Shown here: piece by piece, positions 8,988 to 18,234 of the stretch
How the letters are laid out: each line of letters opens with the position of its first letter
How positions within the stretch are numbered: position 1 is the first letter of the stretch
Source: Salmonella enterica subsp. arizonae
GTDB taxonomy: Bacteria; Pseudomonadota; Gammaproteobacteria; Enterobacterales; Enterobacteriaceae
NCBI RefSeq assembly: GCF_008692845.1
Contig: NZ_VXJW01000001.1
Coordinates: forward strand, 558,001-622,000
DNA length: 64,000 bases
Direction of reading: 5' to 3'
Notes under the pieces: model-generated
The model's input: the letters and a program-made list of their open reading frames with translations, nothing else
The model's database searches: none
Told to the model about the DNA's origin: nothing
Program-made: the position numbers and the translations under genes

Positions 8988-10457
8988 TTATTTTTTAAAT
9001 TTATCTTTTAATACTTTAGCAACAAGGGTCCCCTCCTCAGGTGGGGCTATTTTAAAATGTCTTGCTGGCTCAGATTGTCTTGCTGGCTCAGATTGTCTTG
9101 CTGGCTCAGGTTGTCTTGCTGGCTCAGGTGCCGGTGGTTCCACTCCGATTAACTCATCAAGGTCCGTAATAAGTGCCTTATAATATTCAATATCTTCCTC
9201 ATTTCCTTCGGTCTCGGCCTGCTTTAATTTTATCTTATGATGGGTCATAATTTGTTCTTCCAGTTTCTTTGTCGCAAGAGAAGCCGCCCGCTGATGCCGG
9301 GATTGTTTTGACTGCACTATTTGATCACCATCCACAAAGTAAAGTTTCCCCTCTTTGACCAGAATATTACCAAAGACATTCATATCATGCATATAAACAC
9401 CTCTTTCTTCAAGCAGCTCTTCAGCCATATTATAGTTATCTTCATCTTCAATATCGAGCTCCTGACCATGAATGTATTTTGAAACTAAGACCGTGACATC
9501 GCTGCCATTAATACTCATGATGGCAGAACGAGAAAAATTTCTGTCGTCATTGGCCTGATTCAAATATTTACTAACACGCTCAGGATGACAATTACCATGT
9601 TCTGGAGATGTAAAATCAACTTTCATTCCCTGTCCGTTAATTGGAACCTTAACAACAAATTCTCCATTTAATAAATAAACTGTCCCATAGCTCCCGCTAC
9701 CTATTTTATTTTTTTCAATATCAGCTATGCAAAAATTTTTCTTAAAGTGTTCCGAGTTAATAAACCTATCTATCTCTGGCACTTGTTGGGATTCAGTCTG
9801 ATCAATAGCCCCGCTATCAAACACATCTATCTCTGCCGCTTGCAGGGAAGCAGCCTGAGCAGTAGCGCCATTATCACCTGCCGGTCCGGGCGGCGGTGAC
9901 AGGTACTCTATCAATCGTTGCTCAAAAGCGGCATAACGCCCATTCCCATTTGCTTCGTCCAGGGGAAAATTCTCATTTTCCAAAGAGGCAAGCGTAATCT
10001 CGCCTGTATTGTAATTAAACATCGTTTCTTTTAAAAATTCGAGGCAACGCTTAGAACACTCCGCCTCGGCAAGCAATACTCCATCGTAATACATTTTTAA
10101 TAGTGACATATCTTCTTGGTATGCCAGCACTTCTACAGTGTATTTATCCATCACTTCAGGTCTGGAAACATCGATAAGTTTAACGCATCCGAGAATAGGT
10201 CGCCATCGTGTACAGTTCTCATTTTGTTTTAACGGGAAAGGCCCTTTAATCTCTGGGCGTTCTTTTTTTGGGCATAGCAGATCGTATATTTCCTTATAAT
10301 CGGAAATTAAGCTTCGCCGAGTAAATATACTCCTGAAAAAATCCATGAATTTCTCATATGTTGAAAAAATATGCTCTCTTTTATTCTCAATAATATCTCT
10401 TAAATGGCTTTCTGATATACGACAATTATGATCCCCAATATGAAATGTAAATGGCAT
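8988..10457 (-). CDS. steC: SteC, T3SS-2 effector kinase
   Basis: SteC is a SPI-2 effector with Raf-like kinase activity that drives F-actin meshwork formation round the Salmonella vacuole, via MEK1 and FMNL. I set the start at 10457 ([11 protein letters not shown], ribosome site AGGGGA), giving 489 residues; the Typhimurium protein is 457. The glycine loop is GSGSYGTV at 253-260, the catalytic Lys is K270 in FVVKVP (K256 in Typhimurium), and [11 protein letters not shown] at 357-367 followed by FVDGDQIV is the catalytic-loop and DFG-like region. A linker at about 185-225 and a proline-rich repeat at 440-466 account for the extra length. Substitutions relative to Typhimurium SteC as recalled are frequent, so the allele is divergent. 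AT-rich and probably SsrB-controlled. Confidence 0.93.
   Translation of the reverse strand: MPFTFHIGDHNCRISESHLRDIIENKREHIFSTYEKFMDFFRSIFTRRSLISDYKEIYDLLCPKKERPEIKGPFPLKQNENCTRWRPILGCVKLIDVSRPEVMDKYTVEVLAYQEDMSLLKMYYDGVLLAEAECSKRCLEFLKETMFNYNTGEITLASLENENFPLDEANGNGRYAAFEQRLIEYLSPPPGPAGDNGATAQAASLQAAEIDVFDSGAIDQTESQQVPEIDRFINSEHFKKNFCIADIEKNKIGSGSYGTVYLLNGEFVVKVPINGQGMKVDFTSPEHGNCHPERVSKYLNQANDDRNFSRSAIMSINGSDVTVLVSKYIHGQELDIEDEDNYNMAEELLEERGVYMHDMNVFGNILVKEGKLYFVDGDQIVQSKQSRHQRAASLATKKLEEQIMTHHKIKLKQAETEGNEEDIEYYKALITDLDELIGVEPPAPEPARQPEPARQSEPARQSEPARHFKIAPPEEGTLVAKVLKDKFKK
9059..9130. repeat. 18-bp tandem repeat inside steC
   Basis: Four copies of an 18-base unit (TCTTGCTGGCTCAGATTG with small changes) lie head to tail near the 3' end of steC. 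Read in the gene's frame they give [24 protein letters not shown]. The multiple-of-three unit can expand or contract without frameshift. Confidence 0.85.
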
Positions 10458-11051
10458 AAGTATCGTCCCCTGAAAAATTATCAGAGCATAAAAGCATATG
10501 ACAACCATATTTGTAACTACTGTAATCACCTGATTTTCAAAAAATTTCACATCCAGTATTAATGCTCTTATCGGCAAGTGAAGTAATCACACATTAACTA
10601 AAAAGATCACTTTTATTAAGAGCTCGATTATTAAAGTTACACATCCATAACATCATCATTATATGGTTTTAAACCTGTGACCGTGTATGACAGAAGGAAA
10701 ATAATGCAGATGACTATCCAGGCTTCCGTCATTATTGTTATTTATTCGTTGGAAGGCACGTTGCTGTAGAGTACTTACTGTCCACCCCGGCGTCTCTGGT
10801 TGGATGAGGCGAACCTTACACTAGCTGGTATACTGCACCATATACGCAGTTTTCCTTCTGGTGGCTTACCGTGCTGTTTTAGAATACCGCCTGCCAGACA
10901 CACTTTGGAGATAGCGGTGGAAAAATAGCGTGACACACAGGGCCGGGAGTGGGATATAATTTCAGGATAATTTCGAACGTTTTTGAAATGTTGCTTTTAA
11001 GATTTTGATATTAAAAGCAAAAAATAAGCAATGACTATAAGGATTAAAGCT
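10458..11051. other. Divergent intergenic region steC/fabI
   Basis: About 590 bases between divergent steC and fabI. The steC side is AT-rich and must hold its promoter. The fabI side contains GAATTTCAGGATAA-like sequence and a ribosome site AAGGA before the fabI ATG. The E. coli gene ycjD, which neighbours fabI there, is not present. I see no other gene. Confidence 0.45.
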
Positions 11052-11840
11052 ATGGGTTTTCTTTCCGGTAAGCGCATTCTGGTCACTGGCGTGGCCAGTA
11101 AACTGTCCATCGCCTACGGTATCGCGCAGGCGATGCACCGCGAAGGAGCAGAACTGGCGTTCACCTACCAGAACGACAAACTGAAAGGCCGCGTGGAAGA
11201 ATTTGCTGCCCAACTGGGTTCCAGCATTGTTTTACCGTGTGACGTCGCTGAAGACGCCAGCATTGACGCTATGTTTGCGGAACTGGGTAACATTTGGCCG
11301 AAATTTGACGGTTTCGTACACTCGATCGGTTTCGCGCCTGGCGATCAACTGGACGGCGATTATGTTAATGCGGTTACCCGCGAAGGCTTTAAAATCGCTC
11401 ATGATATTAGCTCCTACAGCTTTGTTGCTATGGCGAAAGCCTGCCGCGCCATGCTGAATCCGGGGTCTGCGCTGTTGACCTTGTCTTACCTGGGGGCGGA
11501 ACGCGCCATCCCGAACTACAACGTAATGGGTCTGGCGAAAGCCTCTCTGGAAGCCAACGTGCGTTATATGGCAAATGCAATGGGACCGGAAGGCGTTCGC
11601 GTCAACGCTATCTCCGCGGGCCCAATCCGTACGCTGGCGGCATCCGGCATTAAAGATTTCCGAAAAATGCTGGCGCATTGTGAAGCCGTTACGCCAATTC
11701 GTCGCACCGTTACTATTGAAGATGTGGGTAACTCAGCGGCATTCCTGTGTTCCGATCTCTCTGCGGGTATTTCTGGCGAAGTCGTCCATGTTGACGGCGG
11801 GTTCAGCATTGCGGCAATGAATGAGCTGGAACTGAAGTAA
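11052..11840 (+). CDS. fabI: Enoyl-[acyl-carrier-protein] reductase (NADH), FabI
   Basis: A 262-residue short-chain dehydrogenase catalysing the last, NADH-dependent reduction step of type II fatty-acid elongation. I start at [13 protein letters not shown] (11052), the established enterobacterial start, with AAGGA upstream; an in-frame ATG seven codons earlier is less likely. Tyr156 and Lys163 of the YxxxxxxK active site lie in [12 protein letters not shown]. Gly93, where mutation gives triclosan resistance, is wild type in HSIGFAPGD. The protein is almost identical to E. coli FabI. It is essential, cytoplasmic, and here is followed by a yciW remnant rather than an intact gene. Confidence 0.97.
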   Translation: MGFLSGKRILVTGVASKLSIAYGIAQAMHREGAELAFTYQNDKLKGRVEEFAAQLGSSIVLPCDVAEDASIDAMFAELGNIWPKFDGFVHSIGFAPGDQLDGDYVNAVTREGFKIAHDISSYSFVAMAKACRAMLNPGSALLTLSYLGAERAIPNYNVMGLAKASLEANVRYMANAMGPEGVRVNAISAGPIRTLAASGIKDFRKMLAHCEAVTPIRRTVTIEDVGNSAAFLCSDLSAGISGEVVHVDGGFSIAAMNELELK

Positions 11841-11967
11841 GCACATTGAGTTTATTAGCGGGCGACACGACTGTGCCGCCCCCTTTCCGCTCATCCCGCT
11901 ATATAGCGTTCTGATATTTGTTATCATCTAACAATCATTCATCCCTTTCCCACATACGCCAAAATAA

Positions 11968-12192
11968 TCCAGCATAAACGATCTGACGCCGAATCATTAT
12001 CCAGCGAAACCTTCAGTTGAGGCCGCGCTGACACAGGCGATACAATGGCTCCCCAGAGCGTCCAATCGTTTTAGCACCGCGCATTTTTACCCGATACTCG
12101 ATATGGGGGTCTCATCAGAGCAGGCCATTAATCTGTTAGGTATGTGCGGCTGGTTAAATCGCTTAAAAATCGCGTTGGACGAAACCGATTAA
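11968..12192 (+). pseudogene. yciW: yciW 3' remnant
   Basis: Between fabI and rnb, where E. coli has yciW (about 375 codons), only an open frame of 74 codons without start remains. It encodes [20 protein letters not shown], then [35 protein letters not shown] and [16 protein letters not shown] and stop. The position, strand and predicted helical C terminus fit YciW, which is linked to cysteine/peroxidase metabolism in E. coli; the assignment is from synteny and memory, not alignment. An in-frame stop lies just upstream at 11965, and the N-terminal ~80 per cent is deleted. Confidence 0.6.
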
Positions 12193-12280
12193 CCCATCCA
12201 TGACTGAAAGAGCGCTTGCTGCATCAGGCAGAATCGCGTAAAACTGTCAGCCGCTCTTTTGGCTACGAAAATAGACGAAT

Positions 12281-14215
12281 ATGTTTCAGGACAACCCGCT
12301 GCTAGCGCAGCTTAAACAGCAACTGCATTCCCAGACGCCGCGCGCTGAAGGGGTCGTAAAAGCCACGGAAAAAGGCTTTGGCTTCCTGGAGGTTGATGCA
12401 CAGAAAAGCTATTTCATTCCCCCGCCGCAGATGAAAAAAGTGATGCATGGCGATCGTATCGTCGCGGTCATCCACACGGAAAAAGAACGTGAGTCTGCCG
12501 AGCCGGAAGCACTGATCGAACCGTTCCTGACGCGTTTTGTGGGAAAAATTCAGGGTAAAAATGACCGTCTGACCATCGTGCCGGATCATCCGTTGCTGAA
12601 AGACACGATTCCCTGCCGCGCTGCGCGCGGCGTTCAGCATGAGTTTAAAGAAGGTGACTGGGCGGTTGCCGAAATGCGGCGCCATCCGCTTAAAGGCGAC
12701 CGTTCGTTTTACGCCGATTTAACGCAGTACATCACCTTTGCCGACGATCACTTTGCTCCCTGGTGGGTTACACTGGCCCGTCACAACCTGGAAAAAGAAG
12801 CGCCAAATGGCGTTGCGACGGAGATGCTTGACGAAGGACTAGAGCGTCAGGATCTGACTGCACTGAATTTCGTGACTATCGATAGCGCCAGCACTGAGGA
12901 TATGGATGACGCGCTTTATGCCGAGGAGTTAGCGGACGGCAGACTCCAGCTTACGGTTGCTATTGCCGATCCTACCGCCTGGATTGCCGAGGGCAGTAAG
13001 CTGGATAACGCAGCGAAAATTCGCGCCTTCACCAACTACCTGCCGGGCTTCAATATTCCTATGCTGCCGCGTGAGCTGTCTGACGATCTGTGTTCGCTGC
13101 GCGCCAACGAAGTACGTCCGACGCTCACCTGTCGCATGATCATCGCTGCGGATGGCTCCATTGACGATGATATCGCCTTTTTTGCGGCCACGATCGAATC
13201 GAAGGCCAAGCTGGCATACGATAATGTCTCCGACTGGCTGGAAAATAGTGGTACCTGGCAGCCGGATAACGAAGGCATTGCCCAGCAGATTCGTCTGTTG
13301 CACCGTATTTGTCTGAGCCGCGGTGAGTGGCGTCATCATCATGCGTTAGTATTTAAAGATCGTCCGGATTATCGCTTTGTGCTGGGCGAAAAAGGCGAAG
13401 TATTGGATATCGTGGCGGAACCGCGCCGTATCGCTAACCGTATCGTAGAAGAGTCGATGATCGCCGCCAACCTTTGCGCCGCGCGCGTGCTGCGCGATAA
13501 GCTCGGTTTTGGTATTTACAATGTGCATACAGGCTTCGATCCCGCTAATGCCGACGCGCTGGCCGCGCTGCTGAAAACTCACGGTCTGCATGTCGATGCC
13601 GAAGAGGTGCTGACGCTGGAAGGCTTCTGTAAACTGCGTCGGGAGCTGGATGCGCAGCCCTCCGGTTTCCTGGACAGCCGCATTCGTCGTTTCCAGTCTT
13701 TTGCTGAAATCAGCACCGAGCCGGGGCCGCATTTCGGTCTCGGTCTTGAGGCTTACGCCACCTGGACCTCTCCCATTCGTAAGTATGGCGATATGATTAA
13801 CCATCGCCTGCTGAAAGCGGTCATCAAGGGGGAGACTATTGCACGTCCGCGGGAAGATATTACCCAGCAAATGGCGGAACGCCGCCGCCTGAACCGTATG
13901 GCGGAGCGCGATGTCGGCGACTGGTTATATGCGCGTTTCCTTAACGATAAGGCAGGAACGGATACCCGTTTCGCGGCAGAAATTATTGACGTCAGCCGCG
14001 GCGGTATGCGCGTGCGACTGGTCGATAACGGCGCTGTCGCCTTTATCCCGGCCCCGTTTTTACACGCTGTTCGCGATGAACTGGTGTGCAGCCAGGAAAA
14101 TGGCACGATACAGATTAAAGGCGAGACAGTTTATAAAGTGACGGATGTCATTGATGTCACCATTGCGGAAGTGCGCATGGATACACGTAGCATTATTGCC
14201 CGACCAGCAGCATAA
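12281..14215 (+). CDS. rnb: Exoribonuclease II
   Basis: A 644-residue processive 3'-5' exoribonuclease, identical in length to E. coli RNase II. Order of domains: cold-shock RNA-binding domains (about 1-170), the catalytic RNB domain with the metal-binding aspartates in [19 protein letters not shown] (about residues 200-215, including the Asp209/Asp210 pair), and a C-terminal S1 domain (from about residue 560, [20 protein letters not shown]). It degrades single-stranded mRNA and can protect some transcripts by removing poly(A) tails. The ATG at 12281 is the usual one. It is monocistronic here and followed by a strong terminator. Confidence 0.97.
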   Translation: MFQDNPLLAQLKQQLHSQTPRAEGVVKATEKGFGFLEVDAQKSYFIPPPQMKKVMHGDRIVAVIHTEKERESAEPEALIEPFLTRFVGKIQGKNDRLTIVPDHPLLKDTIPCRAARGVQHEFKEGDWAVAEMRRHPLKGDRSFYADLTQYITFADDHFAPWWVTLARHNLEKEAPNGVATEMLDEGLERQDLTALNFVTIDSASTEDMDDALYAEELADGRLQLTVAIADPTAWIAEGSKLDNAAKIRAFTNYLPGFNIPMLPRELSDDLCSLRANEVRPTLTCRMIIAADGSIDDDIAFFAATIESKAKLAYDNVSDWLENSGTWQPDNEGIAQQIRLLHRICLSRGEWRHHHALVFKDRPDYRFVLGEKGEVLDIVAEPRRIANRIVEESMIAANLCAARVLRDKLGFGIYNVHTGFDPANADALAALLKTHGLHVDAEEVLTLEGFCKLRRELDAQPSGFLDSRIRRFQSFAEISTEPGPHFGLGLEAYATWTSPIRKYGDMINHRLLKAVIKGETIARPREDITQQMAERRRLNRMAERDVGDWLYARFLNDKAGTDTRFAAEIIDVSRGGMRVRLVDNGAVAFIPAPFLHAVRDELVCSQENGTIQIKGETVYKVTDVIDVTIAEVRMDTRSIIARPAA

Positions 14216-14232
14216 CCACGTTTAGCGTTCTC

Positions 14233-14270
14233 AACGACCTTTGCCTTTTCAGCAAAGGTCGTTTTCTTTT
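14233..14270 (+). terminator. Rho-independent terminator of rnb
   Basis: AACGACCTTTGC and GCAAAGGTCGTT pair perfectly round a seven-base loop, followed by TTCTTTT. It ends 55 bases after the rnb stop codon. Confidence 0.9.
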
Positions 14271-14472
14271 ACTCCCTTCCGTCACGATCTGCGTTTAATC
14301 TTATTCAGGCGCCCTATTTCTTGTTATTTTTAACTGGTGACTATGCTTTTTCCAGAATCTGGATTACATATGAATATATAGATAAAACAATGTGTTCAGC
14401 CATAATTAACCTTATATATAACGTGGCTAACCTTTCTTTTCGGGCACCTGGCGCTTAAATGAGATGGTATGC

Positions 14473-15204
14473 ATGATGAAAGATATTCAGGAACAAACTG
14501 TGCTAAATCCCTTTCATCCTTACTGGTACCTGGCAGATGATTGTAACGTGCTGTATCTATCCCCAACAGGTGAAACGGATGCGGAACAAACGGTAGAGTT
14601 ATCGTCAGAACAAGTCGGGCGTATCAGAGAAATGACGGCAATCACCTCCAGTCTGCTGATAACGTTGTCGAGAGAAGAACAGGCTGTCTCTATGCGCCTG
14701 GCAGGCCGTAAAATTAATAAACGTGAATGGGCGGGCAGCCTCTCAACCTGGCCTTATACGCCCGCCGTCACACCAACGCAGGCGCAGGAGCTCTTTTTTG
14801 CCGAGCAAATCGTTTCAGAAGCCAGCATCGCCGGAACGCGGATTAATCCCGCCTCTGGAGTTCATCTCATACGCGGAAGAGTCAGAATTAATCGTTCCGC
14901 TGGGGCGCTGGGTTATTCTGGATGTGGTTCGCCAGATTGCGAAATGGCGCAATAAAGGGATTAATTTGCGGGTAGCCGTGAACTTTTCGGCGCGACAACT
15001 GGCCGACTAGACTCTTTTTACCGCACTAAAACAGGTTTTGCACGAACCGAACTTTGAGTATTGTCCGATCGATGTCGAGCTAACGGAAAGCTGCCTGATA
15101 AAAAACGGCATCAATGAACGACAAGGATTTTTATTCGCCAAACCCATGCCTGCCGTTTCTTTTGAACGCTGGTACAAACGCTATCAGGCAAAAAAATGCG
15201 TTAA
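14473..15204 (+). pseudogene. pdeR: pdeR (yciR/gmr) c-di-GMP phosphodiesterase, multiply broken
   Basis: The intact protein is a ~660-residue PAS-GGDEF-EAL phosphodiesterase that lowers c-di-GMP and restrains csgD/curli expression. Here the N-terminal ~115 residues are kept (QTVLNPFHPYWYLADDCNVL, then RLAGRKINKREWAG). The frame then jumps, from about 14826, into the other frame at GLIPPLEFISYAEES, so the rest of PAS, all of GGDEF and the EAL motif itself are gone. The EAL remainder (LRVAVNFSARQLAD) stops at an amber at 15008-15010, where other homologues have Gln. After PIDVELTESCLI a second deletion joins directly to KNGINERQGFLFAKPM, removing the DDFGTG and later catalytic residues. No activity is possible. 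Confidence 0.9.
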
Positions 15205-15365
15205 TGATGGCGATAAGAGAAAGAGAACAACATATACAGACTGGCGGCGAAAAGAACGGCCCTTCTTGTTCACGCCAGAACTGGCATGCCCTATTTTTCT
15301 CTTCTCTTTTCAGATTAATTTCTGCATCATGAATTTAAACCTTTTCTGACATAAGGATGACAAAC

Positions 15366-15545
15366 ATGTCTGATATCGAGGCACAACGTATTGCCGAACG
15401 CATTGATACCGTGCTGGATATCCTGGTTGCTGGCAATTACCACTCGGCTATCAATAACCTTGAAATATTGAAAGCGGAGCTGTTAGATCAGGCTAAAGAC
15501 GGTATCTCTCCCCCCCAGACATTGGGGTTGCCCAGGGAAATCTGA
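15366..15545 (+). CDS. yciZ: YciZ, small UPF0509 protein
   Basis: A 59-residue protein of the UPF0509 family, function unknown. It begins [20 protein letters not shown] and continues [19 protein letters not shown], the conserved helical core. AAGGATG stands seven bases before the ATG at 15366; an in-frame ATG three codons earlier is less well placed. The C terminus ([13 protein letters not shown]) differs from E. coli YciZ but ends in the same REI/WEI-like way. It lies between the pdeR pseudogene and yciT as in E. coli. Confidence 0.85.
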   Translation: MSDIEAQRIAERIDTVLDILVAGNYHSAINNLEILKAELLDQAKDGISPPQTLGLPREI

Positions 15546-15632
15546 TAGCTATTATCTGCTCCGGGATAGCCTTTAACCTTCCCCGGTTCTCTGAATGTCT
15601 GTTTACTCCTTTTAACGTATAAAATTAATACT

Positions 15633-16385
15633 ATGAACTCCCGACAACAATCAATTTTGCAAATGGTGGTTGATAAAGGCCAGATGAGCGTTGCTGAACT
15701 GGCGAAAATTACCGGCGTATCTGAAGTCACAATTCGTCAGGATCTGAATACTCTGGAAAAACAGAGCTATTTACGCCGTGCGCACGGTTTCGCCGTTTCG
15801 CTCGAGAGCGACGACGTAGAGACCCGCATGATGACTAACTACACACTAAAACGCCGACTGGCGGAATTTGCCGCCTCGCTAATCAGTCCAGGAGAATCCG
15901 TTTTTATTGAAAATGGTAGTAGCAATGCGCTGCTGGCCCGAACGCTGGCAGAACAAAAAGATGTCACGATCATCACCGTGAGCAGTTATATCGCGCATCT
16001 GCTTAAAGAAACCCCTTGCGAAGTCATTCTCCTCGGTGGGATTTATCAGAAAAAAAGTGAAAGCATGGTAGGGCCCTTAACACGCCAGTTTATTCAGCAA
16101 GTGCATTTCAGCAAGGCGTTTATCGGTATTGATGGCTGGCAGGCTGATACCGGTTTTACCGGACGCGACATGATGCGATCTGATGTGGTTAACGCTGTTT
16201 TGGAAAAAGGCTCAGAAGCGATTGTCCTCACTGATAGCTCCAAATTTGGCTGCGTGCATCCCTACCCTCTGGGCCCACTTTCTCGTTTTCATCGCGTCAT
16301 TACAGACTCCAGAATCTCCGCCAGCAATCAAATGCAGTTAGAACATAACGGGCTGCTCGTCAACGTTATTAGTTCATCCGTTTAA
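15633..16385 (+). CDS. yciT: YciT, DeoR-family transcriptional regulator
   Basis: A 250-residue DeoR-type repressor. The N-terminal winged helix ([20 protein letters not shown] followed by [19 protein letters not shown]) covers residues 3-56. The C-terminal sugar-phosphate sensor domain is related to ribose-5-phosphate isomerase and contains [28 protein letters not shown] and the LTDSSKFG segment. In E. coli YciT is linked to osmolarity and acetate-related gene control; its effector is not established. The gene is intact and separate, with its own stem-loop terminator before osmB. Confidence 0.92.
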   Translation: MNSRQQSILQMVVDKGQMSVAELAKITGVSEVTIRQDLNTLEKQSYLRRAHGFAVSLESDDVETRMMTNYTLKRRLAEFAASLISPGESVFIENGSSNALLARTLAEQKDVTIITVSSYIAHLLKETPCEVILLGGIYQKKSESMVGPLTRQFIQQVHFSKAFIGIDGWQADTGFTGRDMMRSDVVNAVLEKGSEAIVLTDSSKFGCVHPYPLGPLSRFHRVITDSRISASNQMQLEHNGLLVNVISSSV

Positions 16386-16394
16386 AATATTTCC

Positions 16395-16422
16395 GGATGA
16401 TTTGCCCTATGGCAAATCATCC
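16395..16422 (+). terminator. Stem-loop after yciT
   Basis: GGATGATTTGCC and GGCAAATCATCC form a perfect 12-bp stem with a CTAT loop, ten bases after the yciT stop. The following CTCTCTCT is a weak U-tract. Confidence 0.75.
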
Positions 16423-16643
16423 TCTCTCTAAGACTCTTCTGACACTCCAATTAAGACTATTTACCTGTCGTAACTAGCGCAACGTCGTAAAATTAATACT
16501 AGCGAAATAACAGTAAGTGACTATCACACGCGTGATATATCCTTGCGCAATCAGATTTTACGGAAAATCTCTTAACTGGTTTTATTTTAACTATAGTTAA
16601 AGTGAGCTTAATTCCGTGAATCGTTAATTCAGGAGAAAGTATT

Positions 16644-16862
16644 ATGTTTATGACGAGCAAAAAAATGGCTGCGGCTGTGTTGGCAATCACTGTAGCAATG
16701 TCTCTGAGCGCCTGCTCAAACTGGTCAAAGCGCGATCGCAATACGGCTATTGGCGCAGGTGCGGGGGCGTTGGGCGGCGCAGTATTAACTGACGGCAGCA
16801 CATTAGGCACCCTGGGCGGCGCGGCGGTCGGCGGCGTTATAGGTCACCAGGTCGGAAAATAA
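16644..16862 (+). CDS. osmB: OsmB, osmotically inducible lipoprotein
   Basis: A 72-residue outer-membrane lipoprotein. The signal peptide ends in the lipobox LSAC, with the lipidated Cys at residue 24. The mature part is a glycine/alanine-zipper (AIGAGAGALGGAV, then TLGGAAVGGVIGHQVGK). AGGAGAAAG precedes the ATG. In E. coli osmB has two promoters, one RpoS- and one Rcs-dependent, induced by osmotic shock and stationary phase. The 258-base gap upstream has room for them but I do not assign boxes. A terminator follows. Confidence 0.95.
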   Translation: MFMTSKKMAAAVLAITVAMSLSACSNWSKRDRNTAIGAGAGALGGAVLTDGSTLGTLGGAAVGGVIGHQVGK

Positions 16863-16949
16863 TCCAGACACTTAAATACTAAGCGGCTCAAAATAATACG
16901 ATTATTTTTTCAGGTCAGGATTACAAAAATAGACAAAATTGACTTTTAT

Positions 16950-16977
16950 GCCACGGTAATTTACACCCGTGGCTTTT
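16950..16977 (+). terminator. Terminator after osmB
   Basis: GCCACGG and CCGTGGC pair round a ten-base loop, then TTTT. It lies between osmB and the convergent yciH and may work for both. Confidence 0.75.
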
Positions 16978-16979
16978 CA

Positions 16980-17306
16980 TTAACCGCCAGCTAATTTTAC
17001 TTTCATTCCTTTAGCTTCCAGGAGCGATTTTATCAAGTCGCGTTTATCGCCCTGAATTTCAATCACTCCGTCTTTTACTGCCCCGCCGCATCCGCACTTT
17101 TTCTTCAATTCAGCCGCCAGTTTGATTAATCCCGGGTCATCCATCTCAATACCGGTAATTAAACACACGCCTTTACCTTTGCGGCCACTGGTTTGATGCT
17201 GAATGCGCACGATACCATCCCCTTTTGGACGAACCAGCGCTGTTTTAGGCTCTTCAATGCGCCCCGTCTCCGTTGAATACACCAGACGACTATTCGAATC
17301 GCTCAT
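16980..17306 (-). CDS. yciH: YciH, SUI1/eIF1-like protein
   Basis: A 108-residue protein with the SUI1 fold: a basic N-terminal stretch, RIQHQTSGRKGKGVCLITGI, and the conserved KKCGCGGAVKDGVIEIQGD segment, ending KSLLEAKGMKVKLAGG. In E. coli it affects fidelity of translation initiation, counteracting or mimicking IF3 on non-standard starts. Its ATG overlaps the pyrF stop by one base (TAATG), so the two are co-translated, a typical enterobacterial arrangement. Confidence 0.94.
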   Translation of the reverse strand: MSDSNSRLVYSTETGRIEEPKTALVRPKGDGIVRIQHQTSGRKGKGVCLITGIEMDDPGLIKLAAELKKKCGCGGAVKDGVIEIQGDKRDLIKSLLEAKGMKVKLAGG

Positions 17307-18043
17307 TATGCCTCCCGTTTCAGTGACGCGTTGATCTCCTTCAGCGTTTGCGCCGGGTTTACCGATTGTGTAATCGGACGGCCAATCACCATGTAGTCGA
17401 CGCCTGCGGATAATGCCTGCTCGGGCGTCATAATGCGTCGCTGGTCGTCCGCCTCGCTACCTGCAGGCCGAATGCCCGGCGTCACCAGCTTAAATTCAGC
17501 GCCAAAAACCTGTTTAAATCCGACAGCCTCCCGAGCAGAACAGACCACGCCATCCAGACCGCATTGCTGCGTCAGGCGTGCCAGCCGCTCCGCATGTTCC
17601 ACTGGTGACAACGTCACGCCAAGATCGCGCAGATCGCTGGTTCCCATACTGGTCAACACTGTCACCGCGATGAGCAACGGCGCATCTTTACCGAACGGCG
17701 CCAACGCGTCGCGCGCTGCGGTCATCATTCTCGCCCCGCCCGACGCATGAACGTTTACCATCCAGACGCCCAGGTCTGCCGCAGCGGAAACGGCCCTGGC
17801 CGTTGTGTTAGGAATATCATGAAATTTTAGATCAAGAAAGACATCAAACCCACGTTGCTGTAGATCCCGAACAAACTGTGGGCCAAACAGCGTGAACATT
17901 TCTTTGCCCACTTTTAAACGACAATCGCAAGGATCGATTTTGTCGACAAACGCAAGGGCTTTTTCGCGTTCATGGTAATCCAGCGCTACAACAACTGGCG
18001 ATTCAGTAATAGCGCGGGAAGAAGATGAAGCAGTAAACGTCAT
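17306..18043 (-). CDS. pyrF: Orotidine-5'-phosphate decarboxylase
   Basis: A 245-residue TIM-barrel enzyme converting OMP to UMP, the last step of de novo pyrimidine synthesis. I chose [16 protein letters not shown] (18043); a longer in-frame ATG 20 codons earlier is not used by homologues. Catalytic residues are in place: Asp22 in ALDYHE, Lys44, and Asp71/Lys73/Asp76 in [12 protein letters not shown]. The phosphate-binding loop is VTPGIRP and the final VIGRPI matches the family. It forms an operon with yciH. Confidence 0.97.
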   Translation of the reverse strand: MTFTASSSSRAITESPVVVALDYHEREKALAFVDKIDPCDCRLKVGKEMFTLFGPQFVRDLQQRGFDVFLDLKFHDIPNTTARAVSAAADLGVWMVNVHASGGARMMTAARDALAPFGKDAPLLIAVTVLTSMGTSDLRDLGVTLSPVEHAERLARLTQQCGLDGVVCSAREAVGFKQVFGAEFKLVTPGIRPAGSEADDQRRIMTPEQALSAGVDYMVIGRPITQSVNPAQTLKEINASLKREA

Positions 18044-18234
18044 GACCAGACCTTCTTGATGATGGGCACCGGAAGTGGCGCAAATTGGGTAAACGGCGTG
18101 CATTCTACCTGCGACGCAGTGAAATTAACAGGTTCGATTGACAACCTGCCAGGCCTTAGTCGACGATGTTAATGTGATGTCTCATGTTAACTTATTAAGT
18201 ATGTTGTAACTAAAACGAGGGCTTTTTTTATATG

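Noticed and set aside
9059..9130. Possible CRISPR repeat in steC
   Set aside because: The 18-bp units are directly adjacent with no spacers and are in frame within a coding sequence.
10458..10577. 40-residue N-terminal extension of SteC
   Set aside because: Typhimurium SteC begins at the MPFTFHIG methionine, which has its own ribosome site; the extension is hydrophobic and not part of the known effector.
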